The notes under the pieces are model-generated. The model was not told the DNA's origin, did not search any database, and saw only the letters and a program-made list of their open reading frames with translations. From Symbiodinium sp. CCMP2592 (Eukaryota; Sar; Dinophyceae; Suessiales; Symbiodiniaceae): a DNA stretch of 64,000 nt. Location: the NCBI GenBank assembly GCA_905221615.1, contig CAJNDT010006014.1, positions 62,001-126,000 of the forward strand, written 5' to 3'. This document shows positions 22,655 to 34,340 of the stretch, one piece after another. Within the stretch, counting starts at the first letter, position 1. Each line of letters begins with the position of its first letter. Both the position numbers and the translations under genes were made by a program.

Positions 22655-23189
22655 TTAAAAGGCATGAGCTTGGCCGCGCCACGGACCACATGCCCCAGCC
22701 AAGCACAAAGCTCCCAGCCTCTCCAAGATGCGGTCTACTGAAACGCCAAAAGCACCGCTTGCTCTGAAACCCTCGTGGTCCCTTATATGAGCGATATGTT
22801 GGAACCCCGTTTCTTCATGGATACTCACCGGAGTTTGCATGTCTACAAGAACGTCGTACGGATTCCAGTGGCCGTTGAAATGAAATGACAATTCTTGTAG
22901 CATCAACCCCAGCTACGGGTCTTGCAGATGCTTTTCGGGTTAAGGGTCGTTTGGGGCTGAGGGCTTCAGGGTTTCGGGCTCCAACTTGCTGGAACAGGCA
23001 CTGGGCTCTACTATAGGGGCCTTAATAATTGGAATAGGGCGTTGAGGAAAAATTACACCGTTTTCACAAGAATATTACTAGTTATTCGGGCCCCTATAGT
23101 ACATGGATACGCTGCAAAACTGGAAGATATTCGACATTTGTATCGAAAGCTCCTGTGCCAATTCATCACAGAAGTCCAGTGGGCCGAGT
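22655..23189 (-). CDS. Unrecognised multi-exon gene, 3' part, containing an introner-like intron
   Basis: Four exons can be chained on the minus strand with frame kept throughout: about 23189-23103 (LGPLDFCDELAQELSIQMSN and on), 23010-22986 (IRAQCLFQQ), 22912-22829 (LGLMLQELSFHFNGHWNPYD and on, donor CCG|GTGAGT), and 22771-22655 (GFRASGAFG and on, stop). The introns are 23011-23102, 22913-22985 and 22772-22828. The first is exactly one inverted-repeat element. The 5' exons are not identified. No domain is recognised. The chain rests on frame continuity and splice signals only; the last acceptor (CACGAG|GG) is the weakest link. Confidence 0.4.
23009..23102 (-). mobile_element. Family B inverted-repeat element forming a whole intron (introner-like), copy 1
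   Basis: Read on the minus strand it starts GTACTATAGGGGCCCGAATA and ends TAAGGCCCCTATAG. The ends are inverted copies (ACTATAGGGGCC). The putative intron is 92 bases, GT to AG, with donor at 23102 and acceptor at 23011, so the splice sites are supplied by the repeat ends. Homologous to 60999-61130. Confidence 0.75.
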
Positions 23190-24174
23190 CTAGCCGATGT
23201 CGAAAACCTTAACCCCCAAACCCCAAGACCCTGATAGTAACCCTGAAACCTTATGATAACCCCGTGCAGTCACCCGAACCCCCTTCCCTTTTGCAACAAC
23301 TGAATCGGAACACGCATGGAAAGCTTTGGTTCTGGCCTCCTTGGAGAGCACCTCTACCGGGGACCAGCCATTGCGAGCGTCGATCATCAGACGGGGAAGA
23401 TCCTGCGGCTGGTCTTGTCTTATACTATCCTAGCTTACCATTCATTATAAACATGCTCAAGTGTCTCCGTCACGGGATTCTCACACGCTGCAAGTTGGGT
23501 CTGGGGATTTCGCCAGGTGGCCGTGTCGAAGGGATCCCCGCCGCGTGGCTTCCCGGAGCTGCGAGAGGAGGTGCGGGTGGTACGCTGCATGGCTGAAAGA
23601 TCGGGAGAGGTCTACAGGGTCAAGGGCCCTTTGAGCATGCAAAGGCTGAAGTGCAGCCGACGAATTCGTGGCTTTTCATGTTCCCACCGATGGAAGCATT
23701 GCAGCTAGTGCATGCAGCATAAAAGACTGGACGCCAGGCACACTTGGTTGCCTTTAAGAGCGAAACCCAAAGACACAACATCTCCTCTCATCCACGGGCC
23801 AAGAAACCCTAAACCCAGCAACCCACAGGCCCGAGGCAGAAATCACGCAGAAGACAAAGCGAATAGCTGCAAACATCTGAAACACTGTGCAGAAAAGGTT
23901 TGGTTCCAAGCAGTGAGGCCGTCAAGGCCTCAACCCGCTTAACTAACATGGAATGATGCCGAAAGCGTCGTTCGTTCATCATGCTTTGGTTTGGTATTCC
24001 ATCCAATATATGTTGCGCCTGCATGAGCACCGGCGACGGTAATAAGATCAAGCAGAACAACAGAAACATCGATGGCAACAGTCGTTCTTCTGCATCTTGT
24101 GCTCCTTTGAGCTTCCTAAAAGCAGTTTGCAACTACATCTCAGGTTTCTCAGGCCCATCATATCCCATCATCAT
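23190..24174. other. Stretch without a recognised gene
   Basis: CCCTAAA-like and CCCCAAACCCC words lie at about 23205-23260. Further 5' exons of the 22655-23189 locus may be here but I could not find them. Confidence 0.3.
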
Positions 24175-24259
24175 CTACCTGGGCCCCCAAAGTATGCAGA
24201 ATAGTAGCCTTTTATAGGTTTTGGGCCATTATTTTACCTACTTTTGGGGGGCCTAGGTA
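24175..24259. mobile_element. Family D inverted-repeat element
   Basis: CTACCTGGGCCCCCAAAGTA at the left is matched, inverted, by TACTTTTGGGGGGCCTAGGTA at the right (one base longer, with mismatches). It is 85 bases and non-coding. Read on the minus strand it could be a GA-AG intron (24179-24261), but the sequence beyond soon meets stops. Confidence 0.6.
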
Positions 24260-24387
24260 TCAGCCCTAATTAAGCCTTGCTCAGTGGCCGGCAGGCCCCC
24301 CTGGCGGCCCTGGCATTGGCATCGACCGCCGTGGCGAGCGGAGGATCGGGGCGGCGCTCGGCGGCGTCCAGCTGGCCCTTGGGGCTT

Positions 24388-24480
24388 CTGCTTAAAGGAT
24401 CATGGGTGACTTAGTAACTATCTATCTATCATTATATATATATATATATAGTTATAAGTCCCTTAATTGGGGTCTCCTAC
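24388..24480 (-). mobile_element. Family A relative forming a possible 93-bp intron
   Basis: The plus strand reads GCTTAAAGGATCATGGG near 24390 and AAGTCCCTTAATTGGGG near 24457, both shared with the element at 514-638. On the minus strand it begins GTAGGAGACC after GCCAA and ends TTTAAGCAG before AAGCCCC, a good GT-AG pair. The flanking minus-strand frames stay open when it is removed. Confidence 0.5.
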
Positions 24481-24763
24481 TTGGCTTTGGAGTCGGTTTG
24501 GAGTTTGGGACTTCTGGTCTTCTTTCACACCTGCTCGCTGACGATGTCGTACTGCAAGCAAAACACTACTAGTAATCGGTCGGAGAAGACAACCCGCGGC
24601 GAACAACCAGTACAGACAAGAAGGACCGCAGCCACACCGAACTCGCAGGAGAAACCTCAAGAGCAACAGGGCTCCTCAACCAGACCGAACACAACCCTGA
24701 TGCTCAAGTGAAGAGGGGCTCATTACACGCAGCCGATCGTCCGCTGAGAAGAGATTTAACCAT

Positions 24764-25647
24764 TTAGTAGCCGAGATCCGAGGACAAACAAACAGAGCTG
24801 TGAACCCGTCGCTGAAAAACACAGCAACTACAAGAAAGCACACTCATAATTGAGTTCGGCAGACAACTCAAAGACAAGATGCTCGCAAGATCTGCGAGAC
24901 GAATTCTGCGCCGTGCGGAATGGGCTACCTCGTTTGCAGACCCTTGCCTGGTCCAAACAAAGCCAGAGAACGCGAGTTTCGCATCAACTGAATTTGGTTT
25001 CCGCGTGCTAGGTCTGCAAGCCGATGCCGTAGGTCGAAGAAAAGTAAGAGTCCGGTGCACCAGATTTTGCTTCTGCTCAGACTAGTCACGCCATGCGACG
25101 TGAGCTGATAGCCCGTTCCTTTGGGAATGAGATCACCCGAGATAAAAGGCTCCAGTAGCATCTGGGGCATCGTGCGGTTGGCACACTGGTTTGCACTTCA
25201 CTAAAGAGCTTCTCAGAGTCTCACAGCGCCTCTCCGCTGCCACAAGGGAGTCTGCATCCACTCTTTTTGAAACGCCCCAGATGTTGGGAACAGGGTCCAG
25301 AATCGTCTCATGAGGTGTGACTTCTTCTTCCTCTTGCGTCTTCCCTTGAGCTGTATGATGCGGCATCACGCCACGGCCGACACTCGTGCTGCTTGACCCG
25401 GCATGAAGGGTCTGCAATCAGCGATTGCGAAAGTTCTTGGATAGTAAGGGACCTCGTCCTGCAATCTACTCACACCCCATACAACCTCCGGCTCGTTCGG
25501 TCATTCCGGGTTCCCCGGCGTAGATGCGACAAGCCGCGTGGGTGACACGGAGCGCGGGTTGCTCGCCAAGGGGACACCTGCTGCGCAGGGCTCTTTAACA
25601 AGGATGTTATCACACATGAACTTCAGCATTGGATCCGTCGACCAGTT
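24764..25647 (-). CDS. Unrecognised multi-exon gene (candidate)
   Basis: Coding-like exons follow one another on the minus strand: 25647-25504 (after TTGCTTTAG; NWSTDPMLKFMCDNILVKEP and on), 25411-25137 (after GATTGCAG; TLHAGSSSTSVGRGVM and on to AFYL, donor GG|GTGATC) and from 25013 (after GGCTTGCAG; PSTRKPNSVDAKLAFSGFVW and on). The second and third join in frame over a 123-bp GT-AG intron. The third reads to a stop at 24764, or may end earlier at GAG|GTAGCC and continue through TTGCTTGCAG at about 24560 into the region of the 24388-24480 intron. The join of the first to the second exon is not solved. No domain is recognised. Confidence 0.33.
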
Positions 25648-26122
25648 CTAAAGCAATATACTCACACAACAAACCCAGAGTAGGATGTTCGTTCGGACTG
25701 TATAATGACGAAGGATCTCAAAACCTGACAACACAAGGTGAGCCAATTTTGGGTGGGGACCCCCGAACCTGTTGGGATTAAGTATTTAGCCCAGACGCCT
25801 TGTAGTCTTAGAGAGTGAACTCATGCAGGAGAGGCGTTTGGGTGTACTTCTATGTGCGTCTAGGTGATTGCTGACGAACCAACCCCAAACCTCAACTTAC
25901 AAACCCAAATCTGGCAAATCTTGCTCTAAGCATACCTAAAGCCAAACTCCTAAGCCGAACCTCAAGACCCCCAACCTAACCCTGCAGTAAGCCACAAATC
26001 GAAAGTTACATGCTGAGGGAAAAGCTGGTGACCGCCCGCCATGGCGTTGGTGCTGTGATGACCTCCCCAGCCGAAGAAGAGGCAGAGGTTTGTACTAGAC
26101 AACACGTGTGTGCCCACATATA
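25648..26122. other. Stretch without a recognised gene
   Basis: CCCAAACC/ACCTCAAC words lie at 25880-25985. Possible further 5' exon sequence at about 25660-25715 was not resolved. Confidence 0.3.
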
Positions 26123-26123
26123 T

Positions 26124-26216
<93 letters not shown>

Positions 26217-26388
26217 AAGAGAACAAATACTGACGCACGAACCATAGTGCAAGTAAAACCTGGTACTGAGAAACTCGCACTGAAACTAATCGTAGTCATA
26301 ATCATCATCACCATCATCGTCATCATCATCAACAAACGAGATATTGTGCATGCACGTGTGCAGGCACACAGACTCACAGGCACACACG

Positions 26389-26445
<57 letters not shown>
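26123..26445. repeat. (GA)n, CATCAT and (CA)n microsatellites
   Basis: (GA)n at 26123-26211, ATC trinucleotides at about 26298-26332, and (CA)n at about 26384-26445. Confidence 0.95.
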
Positions 26446-28384
26446 GCACAGAGAGACACACACCTGGCATATAGTGTGCAGTTATAGAAGTTTCTCTGCG
26501 CGTTCTTGTGGGTGCGCCAAGTGCTAGGGCAAGTCTAGGGTAGATCTTCTGCATAGACTATCAGTGTTAGTGTGGGTTGTAGTAATAATTGCTAATGCCA
26601 ACACCGATGCTAATATCAAAATCCTGGGATAATTAACCCTGACGTCAAGACTCGGGCATGGTTCCTCGGATGGGTTCTCCAGCACGTTATTTTCGTGAAT
26701 CGAGCGCATTCCTCTGCTGCTTGTACCAGTAGTTCAGGCTTTGCGATGATTTGCGCAGCAGCTTGACGTTCCGGGCACAGTGTCTAACTAGTGAATTGCG
26801 AAGCTCCGGCAAGTTCAGCCCTACGAGGCCGAAACCACCAGGTGCTGCTACAGTCATTTCCCGGCCGCCTGGGGGTTGTGTGCCACGTGTGCCTGAGCTG
26901 CCAGCACTTGGAGCACAAGGAAAGCAGTGTGTTGCACAAAGGTGTAGCTCAATTGCGAGGTATGCCCTTTAACAGGATGGTGCTGGGGACGATAGTACCA
27001 ATACGATACTGCACGTGGAGATAGAGGGTTGTCATGCTGCTATTCTAGTAGTTTCCCAACTATTTCCTAGACCCCCCGAACTGTAGCAAAAAAGGTGGCG
27101 GAAATAGGTGGCACTAGGGGTAACTCCCCCCCATTCTCACTATATTAGGGGGGGGCCCTCTTTTACAGCCCACACTTGCCTAGGGCCTAGGTCAGGGACA
27201 GAGAGAAACCAGGAACAATTTGCAAAAAGATGTCTGGCCAAAACAGATGCATCGCTCCTCTGAGAATGCGTGTGTCTACCGCAGAATACCCGGTAAACCC
27301 GGTATCAGCACAAAAGGACTTATTGCAATATTCAATGGCACGTGTAACGCGAGTGCGGTCCACCGACATTGCGCAAAGATGGTGGTGCGAAATGCACATT
27401 CGTAGAGCTACAACATCCCAAAGAATGAGCTCGAGGGACCTAGTTGTGGGCGTCCGTGCCCATGGCGTATTGCAATCATGCATTTTACGATGCACTAGAC
27501 TACGACGTAGAATTCTGTGCTACGCTATCATGCCTACTCTACTCTACTAACTGTACCATACTATACAAGGGACGACACTCCACTGTAGGATGATGCCTTG
27601 CCTTCCTCCGGTTTGGTTCTTGTGGGACCGTTTTGCTGTGACACTGCAGGCTTCTCCACAACCTTGGGCACAACACTCTTCGAACCACCTGAAGTCTAGC
27701 TTCTAGCTGCAGTCTAGCACAGTTCCGCATAGTATAAAGTATCGTATCGTGCCGTGTCGTATCGCACGGGAGAGTAGAGTAATTAATGTATAGCATAATG
27801 AAGAAAAATGTCTAGTACTGTACAGCGCAGCATAGCGTCACATTAGCAATAGCTGCTGAAACCCGAACTCGAGGAGTGAACTTCCGGAAGCTCGGGCCGC
27901 GAACATCACTGAAGGACCAGCGAAGCCGGGCGCTCGCTGGTGGCACATGGATCTGGGGTTGTGCTTTTCTGCGGTTACACGAGTCGCTACAAGGGCTCGC
28001 ATACCGGTTACTACCGGGGGTGCTGTAGCAGTTAAAGGAAGCAAGGTCCCAGCAACCCGAGTTCAAGCTCAGGGCTTGGAAGCACTTGAAGAATGTTCGC
28101 GGCTTGAGGGCCTTTGATTCGGGGATCGCGTCTCACTACTACCCTGACTTCCGCACCCGCCCATGTCAAACGCGCCCGCCCGCCCGAGAGCTTCGGGAAG
28201 CGTATGCTCATGAGATACGGTGGCCCCGCATGACAGATGATCAAATTTCAAGCCGGAGGGCTGCGCTTGCCCAGCCTGCTTCATCTCTCGAAGCAAAACA
28301 AAACAAAGAATTGTTTTACTTCGAACATCCCCACCCTAGCGCCTTGTCCTTCCTATACGCAAATCTTAAGACCTAAAGAACCCG
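26446..28384. other. Stretch without a recognised gene
   Basis: Minus-strand frames at 28069-28290 have protein-like composition but no domain or splice support. A G/C-run-rich segment at 27060-27190 may hold a decayed inverted-repeat element. Confidence 0.3.
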
Positions 28385-28640
28385 GGCCTTGTCTGTGGGG
28401 TTGGGCACTCCAGGGACTCTCACGGTAGTCTAGGGGGTTGGGCACTCCAGGGATTCTCACGGTACTCTGTGGGGTTGGGCACTCCAGGGATTCTCACGGT
28501 AGTCTGTGGGGTTGGGCACTCCAGGGATTCTCACGGTAGTCTGTGGGGTTGGGCACTCCAGGGATTCTTGTGGGCTTGGGCACTCCAGGGATTCTCACGG
28601 TAGTAGTCTGTGGGGTTGGGTACTCCAGGAGGTTATCTCA
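28385..28640. repeat. 37-bp tandem repeat
   Basis: The unit starts GGGCACTCCAGGGATTCTCA and ends GTAGTCTGTGGGGTT. GGCACTCC recurs at 28404, 28441 and 28478, an exact period of 37. There are about six to seven copies, the last ones shortened or lengthened. The sequence is unrelated to the 11.8-14.2 kb satellite. Confidence 0.95.
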
Positions 28641-30581
28641 GAGGGCGAGGAGTAATAGCTGACTTAGAAATCTAACAACCCCACAACGAGGGTGGGGAAT
28701 AAAGAAGCACTTCATTGAAGCTGGGAGCAAGAACCACTGCGGATACGCACGGCAGAATCAGACGCACCGTGTGCGCCTCCCGATGCTCCTGCCCTGGGGA
28801 GGAGCTTGCAAAGGCCGATGTGCTTACGGTCCGGGTGCACGCCTCGGCGAATCGCGACTCTCCTTCAAGACGCTATGCTCTGATGTGGAGCTCCGAGGAT
28901 TCGGCATGCTCCACTCCATCTCAGACAGTGGTCGACAAGGCTCCGAGCAACTCTGCAGGACCCACACCATGCACGGCCCGCCACGGAATCAAACTCAATG
29001 GCAACTCGAGGAGTAGGATAGAGGGGCCTCTTAGAACAAGATTTTTGGAGTACTCTGTAGCCTAAATTGGACAGGGACTCTCACTCTAACAGCAAGTTAC
29101 TTCCCCTGATTCAAAGCCCCATAGACATTGGAATAGCAAACCCAACTCAAGCCACAACCTGCTGCACGGCGCACAGCAAATGAGGCAACGGCACTGACGA
29201 AGCGCGCGGGGGCCACAGGCACGGGCCTGCTCTGTGAGGCTTGGGGTTGGGGAGCTCCGGATGATTTGAAGTCCTATAGTCCTATAGTCGCTACAAGCAG
29301 CTCCTGCCAACACTTCACCGCTTGCTGTTGAACTTCGCCGCACTGCGCCCCCGAATCGCGGTCCATTTGGGCTGGAACAGGGAAGCCTTTAGGACCTTAG
29401 GAGTTAGAGGAGTAAGTCGGGCAGGCGAAAGGTGAGGAGTGAAAGCCACACCAACTCAACTGCTACAGGTTCCGGTTTAGCCATCGCAGTCGACATCACT
29501 CGACCAGGTCAGGCGAGGCTACAGGGAAGCCTTGACGGTATTTCAGTGAAACCCGAACACCACTGAACGCCTCGAACATCCTTGGAACCAATGCACCAAT
29601 AATTGCCCTGTGGCATCTAGACCCGTCTGGACAACATATCTGAAGCTTTGACAAAAGACCTGGAACCTCTGCCAGGTAGGCCCTTGGGCCCCCGATTCCC
29701 CGAGAGAAGCCATGGCACTGCAAAAGCACCTAGATAAGCAAACCACGAGGAGTCATTTAGATGGGCTGGCTGAGCACACCCGAGTCAAAGTCCCGAGCGA
29801 CTCAGAAAAGGGAGCCGAGCCTCTTTCTGGCTAATGCGGGTTCCCCGTCTCTAAGAACTAAGTCGTAAACGGAAAGCTGCCGCGCCTCGGCGCTGGTGCG
29901 GACGCCATGGATCGGGGCGTCGTCGTCTGCGCATGCGTCTGGTCGTTGAGTTTGTGTCAAGGCTCCCGCAAAACGGATGCAACATCACGGGCATCATGAA
30001 GCCAAGAAGAAAAGGAAAAGAGCCACAGCAGTAGACCAAAGAGTAACTCAAACACATAAGCCTTATACAGGCTATGGGGCAGGAAGCCACTTGTAGTAAG
30101 CAAAGAGTTTGTCACACTTTGGCAAGTTGGAGAATGTTGAAATGCTCCAACTCCGGAACGACAGGCCGAGATGTGCTGAAAAATAAGGGTGGGTGAAAGG
30201 TTTGGATGTTCGTTCTCAACATTCCTCTCTGTGCCAGCTGCTGTCTGCACTGTTTCCTGGGCGCCGAAGATATCATCTCCCTAAGCAGTTCTGTGCCAAG
30301 CGCAAAGGAACCCTGCGGAAGCCGCCTGATCCAGGGGCAAAGAGCTCCACGACATCTGCATAGTCCTGCAATAGAAGGGTGAACATTCTGGCGAAAAATA
30401 TCCAAGCATTCTGCTCTCATCATCGGTTGAACACATCCCAACCGACTTGCAGTTGGACCCTGCGTGAGCCCGTGTATATCCTAGTCTCAGGGGGGGGCCG
30501 AAGCCGGGGCCGCTGTCATGCTACACGGTCCTCATCTTTGCAGGGCTGTGGTCCGCCTGGCGAGGGACTCGAAGGTGGGAG
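28641..30581. other. Stretch without a recognised gene
   Basis: Several short frames (for example minus 29729-29496) have plausible codon choice but no domain, so I leave them uncalled. Confidence 0.3.
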
Positions 30582-30770
30582 ATGTCAGTTTCGGATCTCG
30601 ACGCGGTGCACCCCCTCTCCCGAAGCATCAGCATGTCGGTGCCAAGTACGGACAGCAAATTCGCCACTCAAGTTCGAAAGGCCGAAATGCCACCGTCGGC
30701 CCACATTTCAGAAGCCAATTCACAAAGGCAGCCTTACGAAAACAAACGAACAATCAGGTTCAGTCTTTAG
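30582..30770 (+). CDS. Possible small protein, unrecognised
   Basis: ATG at 30582 (MSVSDLDAVHPLSRSISMSV and on) gives 62 residues, serine-rich and polar. TCATCTTTGCAG|GG stands about 40 bases upstream and could be a trans-splice acceptor. It would run against the orientation of the firm genes. There is no domain, and chance is possible. Confidence 0.18.
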   Translation: MSVSDLDAVHPLSRSISMSVPSTDSKFATQVRKAEMPPSAHISEANSQRQPYENKRTIRFSL

Positions 30771-33768
30771 GTCATGCATCATCTCGCATAGAAAGCAGAC
30801 TTGTCATTCGATCTGGTCTCGCTAGAATTCAAGGAAATTAAGGTAATTTAGGTAATCTTCCCTTTCCGAAAGCGTGCGGTGTGGAGTTCAAGCCACGAAA
30901 AGGCCGATCCATCAAAATTGGAACCCAAGCCTTAATTTGTTGCTCCACATGAGTTCAAGCACTGTGCAATTTGTTGAAGTTCGCCTTGAAAGGCATTCGT
31001 TTAGAGTTCGAAAGGATTTCCAAAAACGTTTGTGCAGCGAAAATTTGAAGTGAAGCCTCAAATTGCACGCCATAAATGAAGTTGCGAACAGATCTGTGGA
31101 AGCCAAAGTTGGCACCAAGCAGAGTTGGAACATCAAGTTGGAACCTTTCAGAGTTTCGAACCCGGAAATTTTGGACTTGGAACTTCTGTATGAGGATGAG
31201 CGGGTGCAGGAAATCAGGTCGTGCAGGTTCCAACTCTCGAGCTTCCACTTCCACCATATAGTAAACCATACCCCAAATTACCCCGTTCTATGTAGGAACG
31301 TCTCCCAAGCCTGCCTTGACCCCAAGCCTCATCCGTAAGCCTTCCCCAAGCCCCAAACCACTCATGTCAGGCCTCGTTCCCCGGCTGCGGCTCTGGCTCC
31401 TTGGGGTCCGTGATGATGGTTGAAACTTCAGCTTTGCTTCACGATGGCTCGGACAACTCTCGGCGAGCGATTTTGTTTCTGGTCGGAACATCACTTCTGG
31501 CGGCTGAGACTGAAATATCCGCACACTCGGGGAAGTCGGGCATGACAAATAACATTATAAAACCCTCTCGACACTAGAACCACTATATCTGATATTTAAC
31601 CCTTATGCTTATACCTTGTCGAACCTGTTACTGATTGGGATTCGTGTTTCGATTCGTGACTATCCTTATCAGTACTCTTCGTACTGTGCTTCCTTGTATT
31701 TCACCGGTTGCTACTCTGGCCACCATTACTATGTCAATAACTATTAGTGTTACTCTTGGTTTTATTGCTATTGTTTGTAACTGTCATTGTATGCATGCTA
31801 ACTGACTTCTTATGACTACTTACTGCTGTCATTATCTGTTGTTTGCCTCCTGCCTTGCTCGACTGATGTCTGCTTGGAAACGACCTCAACACGCTCTCCG
31901 CCCAATATGTCTGCATCGACACTCGACAAGCTGAGCCCTGGCACCCGTTCGGCGGGACCGTTGAACGCATCCTCCACAGGAATGGTTGCTCCGGTTCTTG
32001 CAGCTTCGCACGATGTTTGGCTTCAGATTGACTGGTGGCTGCCACTTGCCCCTGCATCAGACTAGATTGCTACCATCTTCTGGGACTGTTCCTCCCAACA
32101 AATTTCGCGACCAGATTTTGTCCAGGGTTCTGTCATGCCCTCACCCTCGATTGCGCGAGCACTGCCTGTAGCAGCTGCGCTGCTCGCATGTAGCGCAGTT
32201 CTGCCTGACAGATAGCTCCCCCGATGGTCACAAAAATCAAGCGAAGACATGCCTGACCGCAACTGGCTGGGCCTAGGACATTCAACTCCGCCCTTCCGCT
32301 CCCACATGCTGTAGGTGTACCATCGGAGCCCCACTAAACCCCCCCCCCACTCGTCCCCCCCGCGGCCGGCGCATCCTTCTCCGGGGGTCCCGTGGACCGA
32401 CTTGCGGTACGGCCCTGCGAAGCAGTGCGCACTTCTCGTCTGGGTCGGACAAGGCTCATCACTCGTCACTGCCAGTTCAAAGTCCATCTCTGCCTTGCTT
32501 CGAGCCACCATAAAACCGTCACAGATCCCCGTTCTGAAAGCTCCAATTCTCCGGAGACCTTACTTCACCCCCAAGATCCGCAAGCCCCGGTGCGCCGGCG
32601 AGGAGATGGAAGCAGAGGGCGAGGGCCTGAATTCTCTTAATTCCAGGTGCATAGGGGACAGGAAAGCGGAAGTGCGGCCTCTTCCTTCAGGCAAATCCGT
32701 CCTTAAGCAAAACTTGGCAATAGTCCCAAGGCAGATGATCTGTGCTCCAGAAGCCAACAGGAAGAACACAATTAACACATCATATCTCGACACAGGGCGT
32801 CGAGGCAAAAGTTCCGAGCAGCGACTCTTTGCACGAAGCCAGTGATTGAAATCTTCAGGACGATTAAGGTCTCCACCCCAGACGTGTTACAGTACAACTC
32901 CCCTTAAAGATGCACCCTGCCGTTGTGTTGATCAGAGATGAGGTCCGTAGCACAAGGTCCTTGCTTCTGAATCCTTTCAAGGATCCGTGCGCTCGATGGT
33001 ATCAATGAGGGATTAGAAGGTTCGGAGTTTGGAGCAAGTCTCGGCATGTAGGGTGATGATTTATGAGTCCCCAGGGTGCTCTATGACATCTTCTGTGGAT
33101 TCAAGACGGAGGCACAATGGAACCTTGCAAGTAGGATACCTCTGTCCTGAAAGGGGCTTTGTTGGGGATCCAGGAGAAGCGCACAGGGTTATTGACCGTA
33201 CTTCAAGCCTGCTTGCGTTGTCACATGAACCCTTAAAGAACCACACCCCAGACACGGACAGATGGATAGGTAGATAGCGAGATAGCTCTCTAGCTAGATA
33301 AATAGCTAGATTGACTGACTGCCTCCCTGATTGATTGGCACCTGTCTACATTAGACCATTTGGTACTAAGTGTATGTATACATAAACTACTGACAGGCCG
33401 GGTGCGCGGCGCAGTTGGCAGAAGAACCTGAATCACATCATCACTGAACAGAATCCGGGTTGAGCTTCGACTCACCAAAGATACTGTTGCAGCACGAAGA
33501 GCCACAAACGTGACAAACTCCCAACTCTCCGCAAGAACGCTCAACTGCCTATGCCTATGCAGACCGCAATTGAGTCGACGCAGGGCCGAACCACCTCGCT
33601 CGACGCTTGTGCAGACAGCTTCAGGATGCTTTGATCGCGCCTGGGCCGGGTACTCCCCCCTCTCCCAAGTTCCCAAGTGCACCTAACTGCGAGGACCGGG
33701 GCGGCCTCTCTGCTTGTTCTTGTCGTGCACGGAGCACCAGACTGCACCCTAACGACTCTCACGACTCG
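30771..33768. other. Stretch without a recognised gene
   Basis: A minus-strand frame from ATG 32511 to 32062 (149 codons) has no recognisable domain. Degenerate GTTGGAAC/GTTCCAAC words cluster at 31090-31240. GATA/TAGCTAGA low-complexity sequence lies at 33262-33320. Confidence 0.3.
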
Positions 33769-34092
33769 CATCCTCAATGCACTCAGCCCCTCAACCGCAA
33801 ACGCTGCCTGAACCACGAAGCCTTAATTCCTACATGGGACTTCAAACCTGGCCTAAGAGGGCCTTACTGCTACATACTCCTGTGGCTGTACTCATCACTG
33901 CTGCTGCTGTCACTATCTGTCGGCTGCGTTCATCCTCAATGCACTCAGCCCCTCAACCGCAAACGCTGCCTGAACCACGAAGCCTTAATTCCTACATGGG
34001 ACTTCAAACCTGGCCTAAGAGGGCCTTACTGCTACATACTCCTGTGGCTGTACTCATCACTGCTGCTGCTGTCACTATCTGTCGGCTGCGTT
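33769..34092. repeat. Perfect 162-bp tandem duplication
   Basis: 33769-33930 and 33931-34092 are identical by eye over all 162 bases. Since 162 is 54 codons, two plus-strand frames stay open across both copies, one with a hydrophobic stretch (YILLWLYSSLLLLSLSVG) in each copy. No known domain. Confidence 0.95.
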
Positions 34093-34237
34093 TGAAATTT
34101 AAACCACGCAGGCATACTTATCACAAGGAGCTGCCCGAACCGACAAGCAAATTCCCCGTGGCCAATGAAACAGAACTACCCCAAACCCAAATTGTTCGCC
34201 CTACACACCAAGCCCAAAAATCTCCAGACCCTAAACG

Positions 34238-34340
34238 GTAGTTTCCGAAAATAGGGGACCCTGATATGGTACCTAAATTGTAGGATCTTCATTATACGGA
34301 CCAGAAGAAAACAAGGTACCCTTAATTTTCGGAAACTCCC
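34238..34340. mobile_element. Family C inverted-repeat element, copy 1
   Basis: GGTAGTTTCCGAAAATAGGG at the left is matched, inverted, by AATTTTCGGAAACTCCC at the right. The inside (GGACCCTGATATGGTACCTA) matches the copies at 48881-48987 and 59751-59880. The plus strand begins CG|GTAGTTTCC, a possible donor. Confidence 0.7.
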
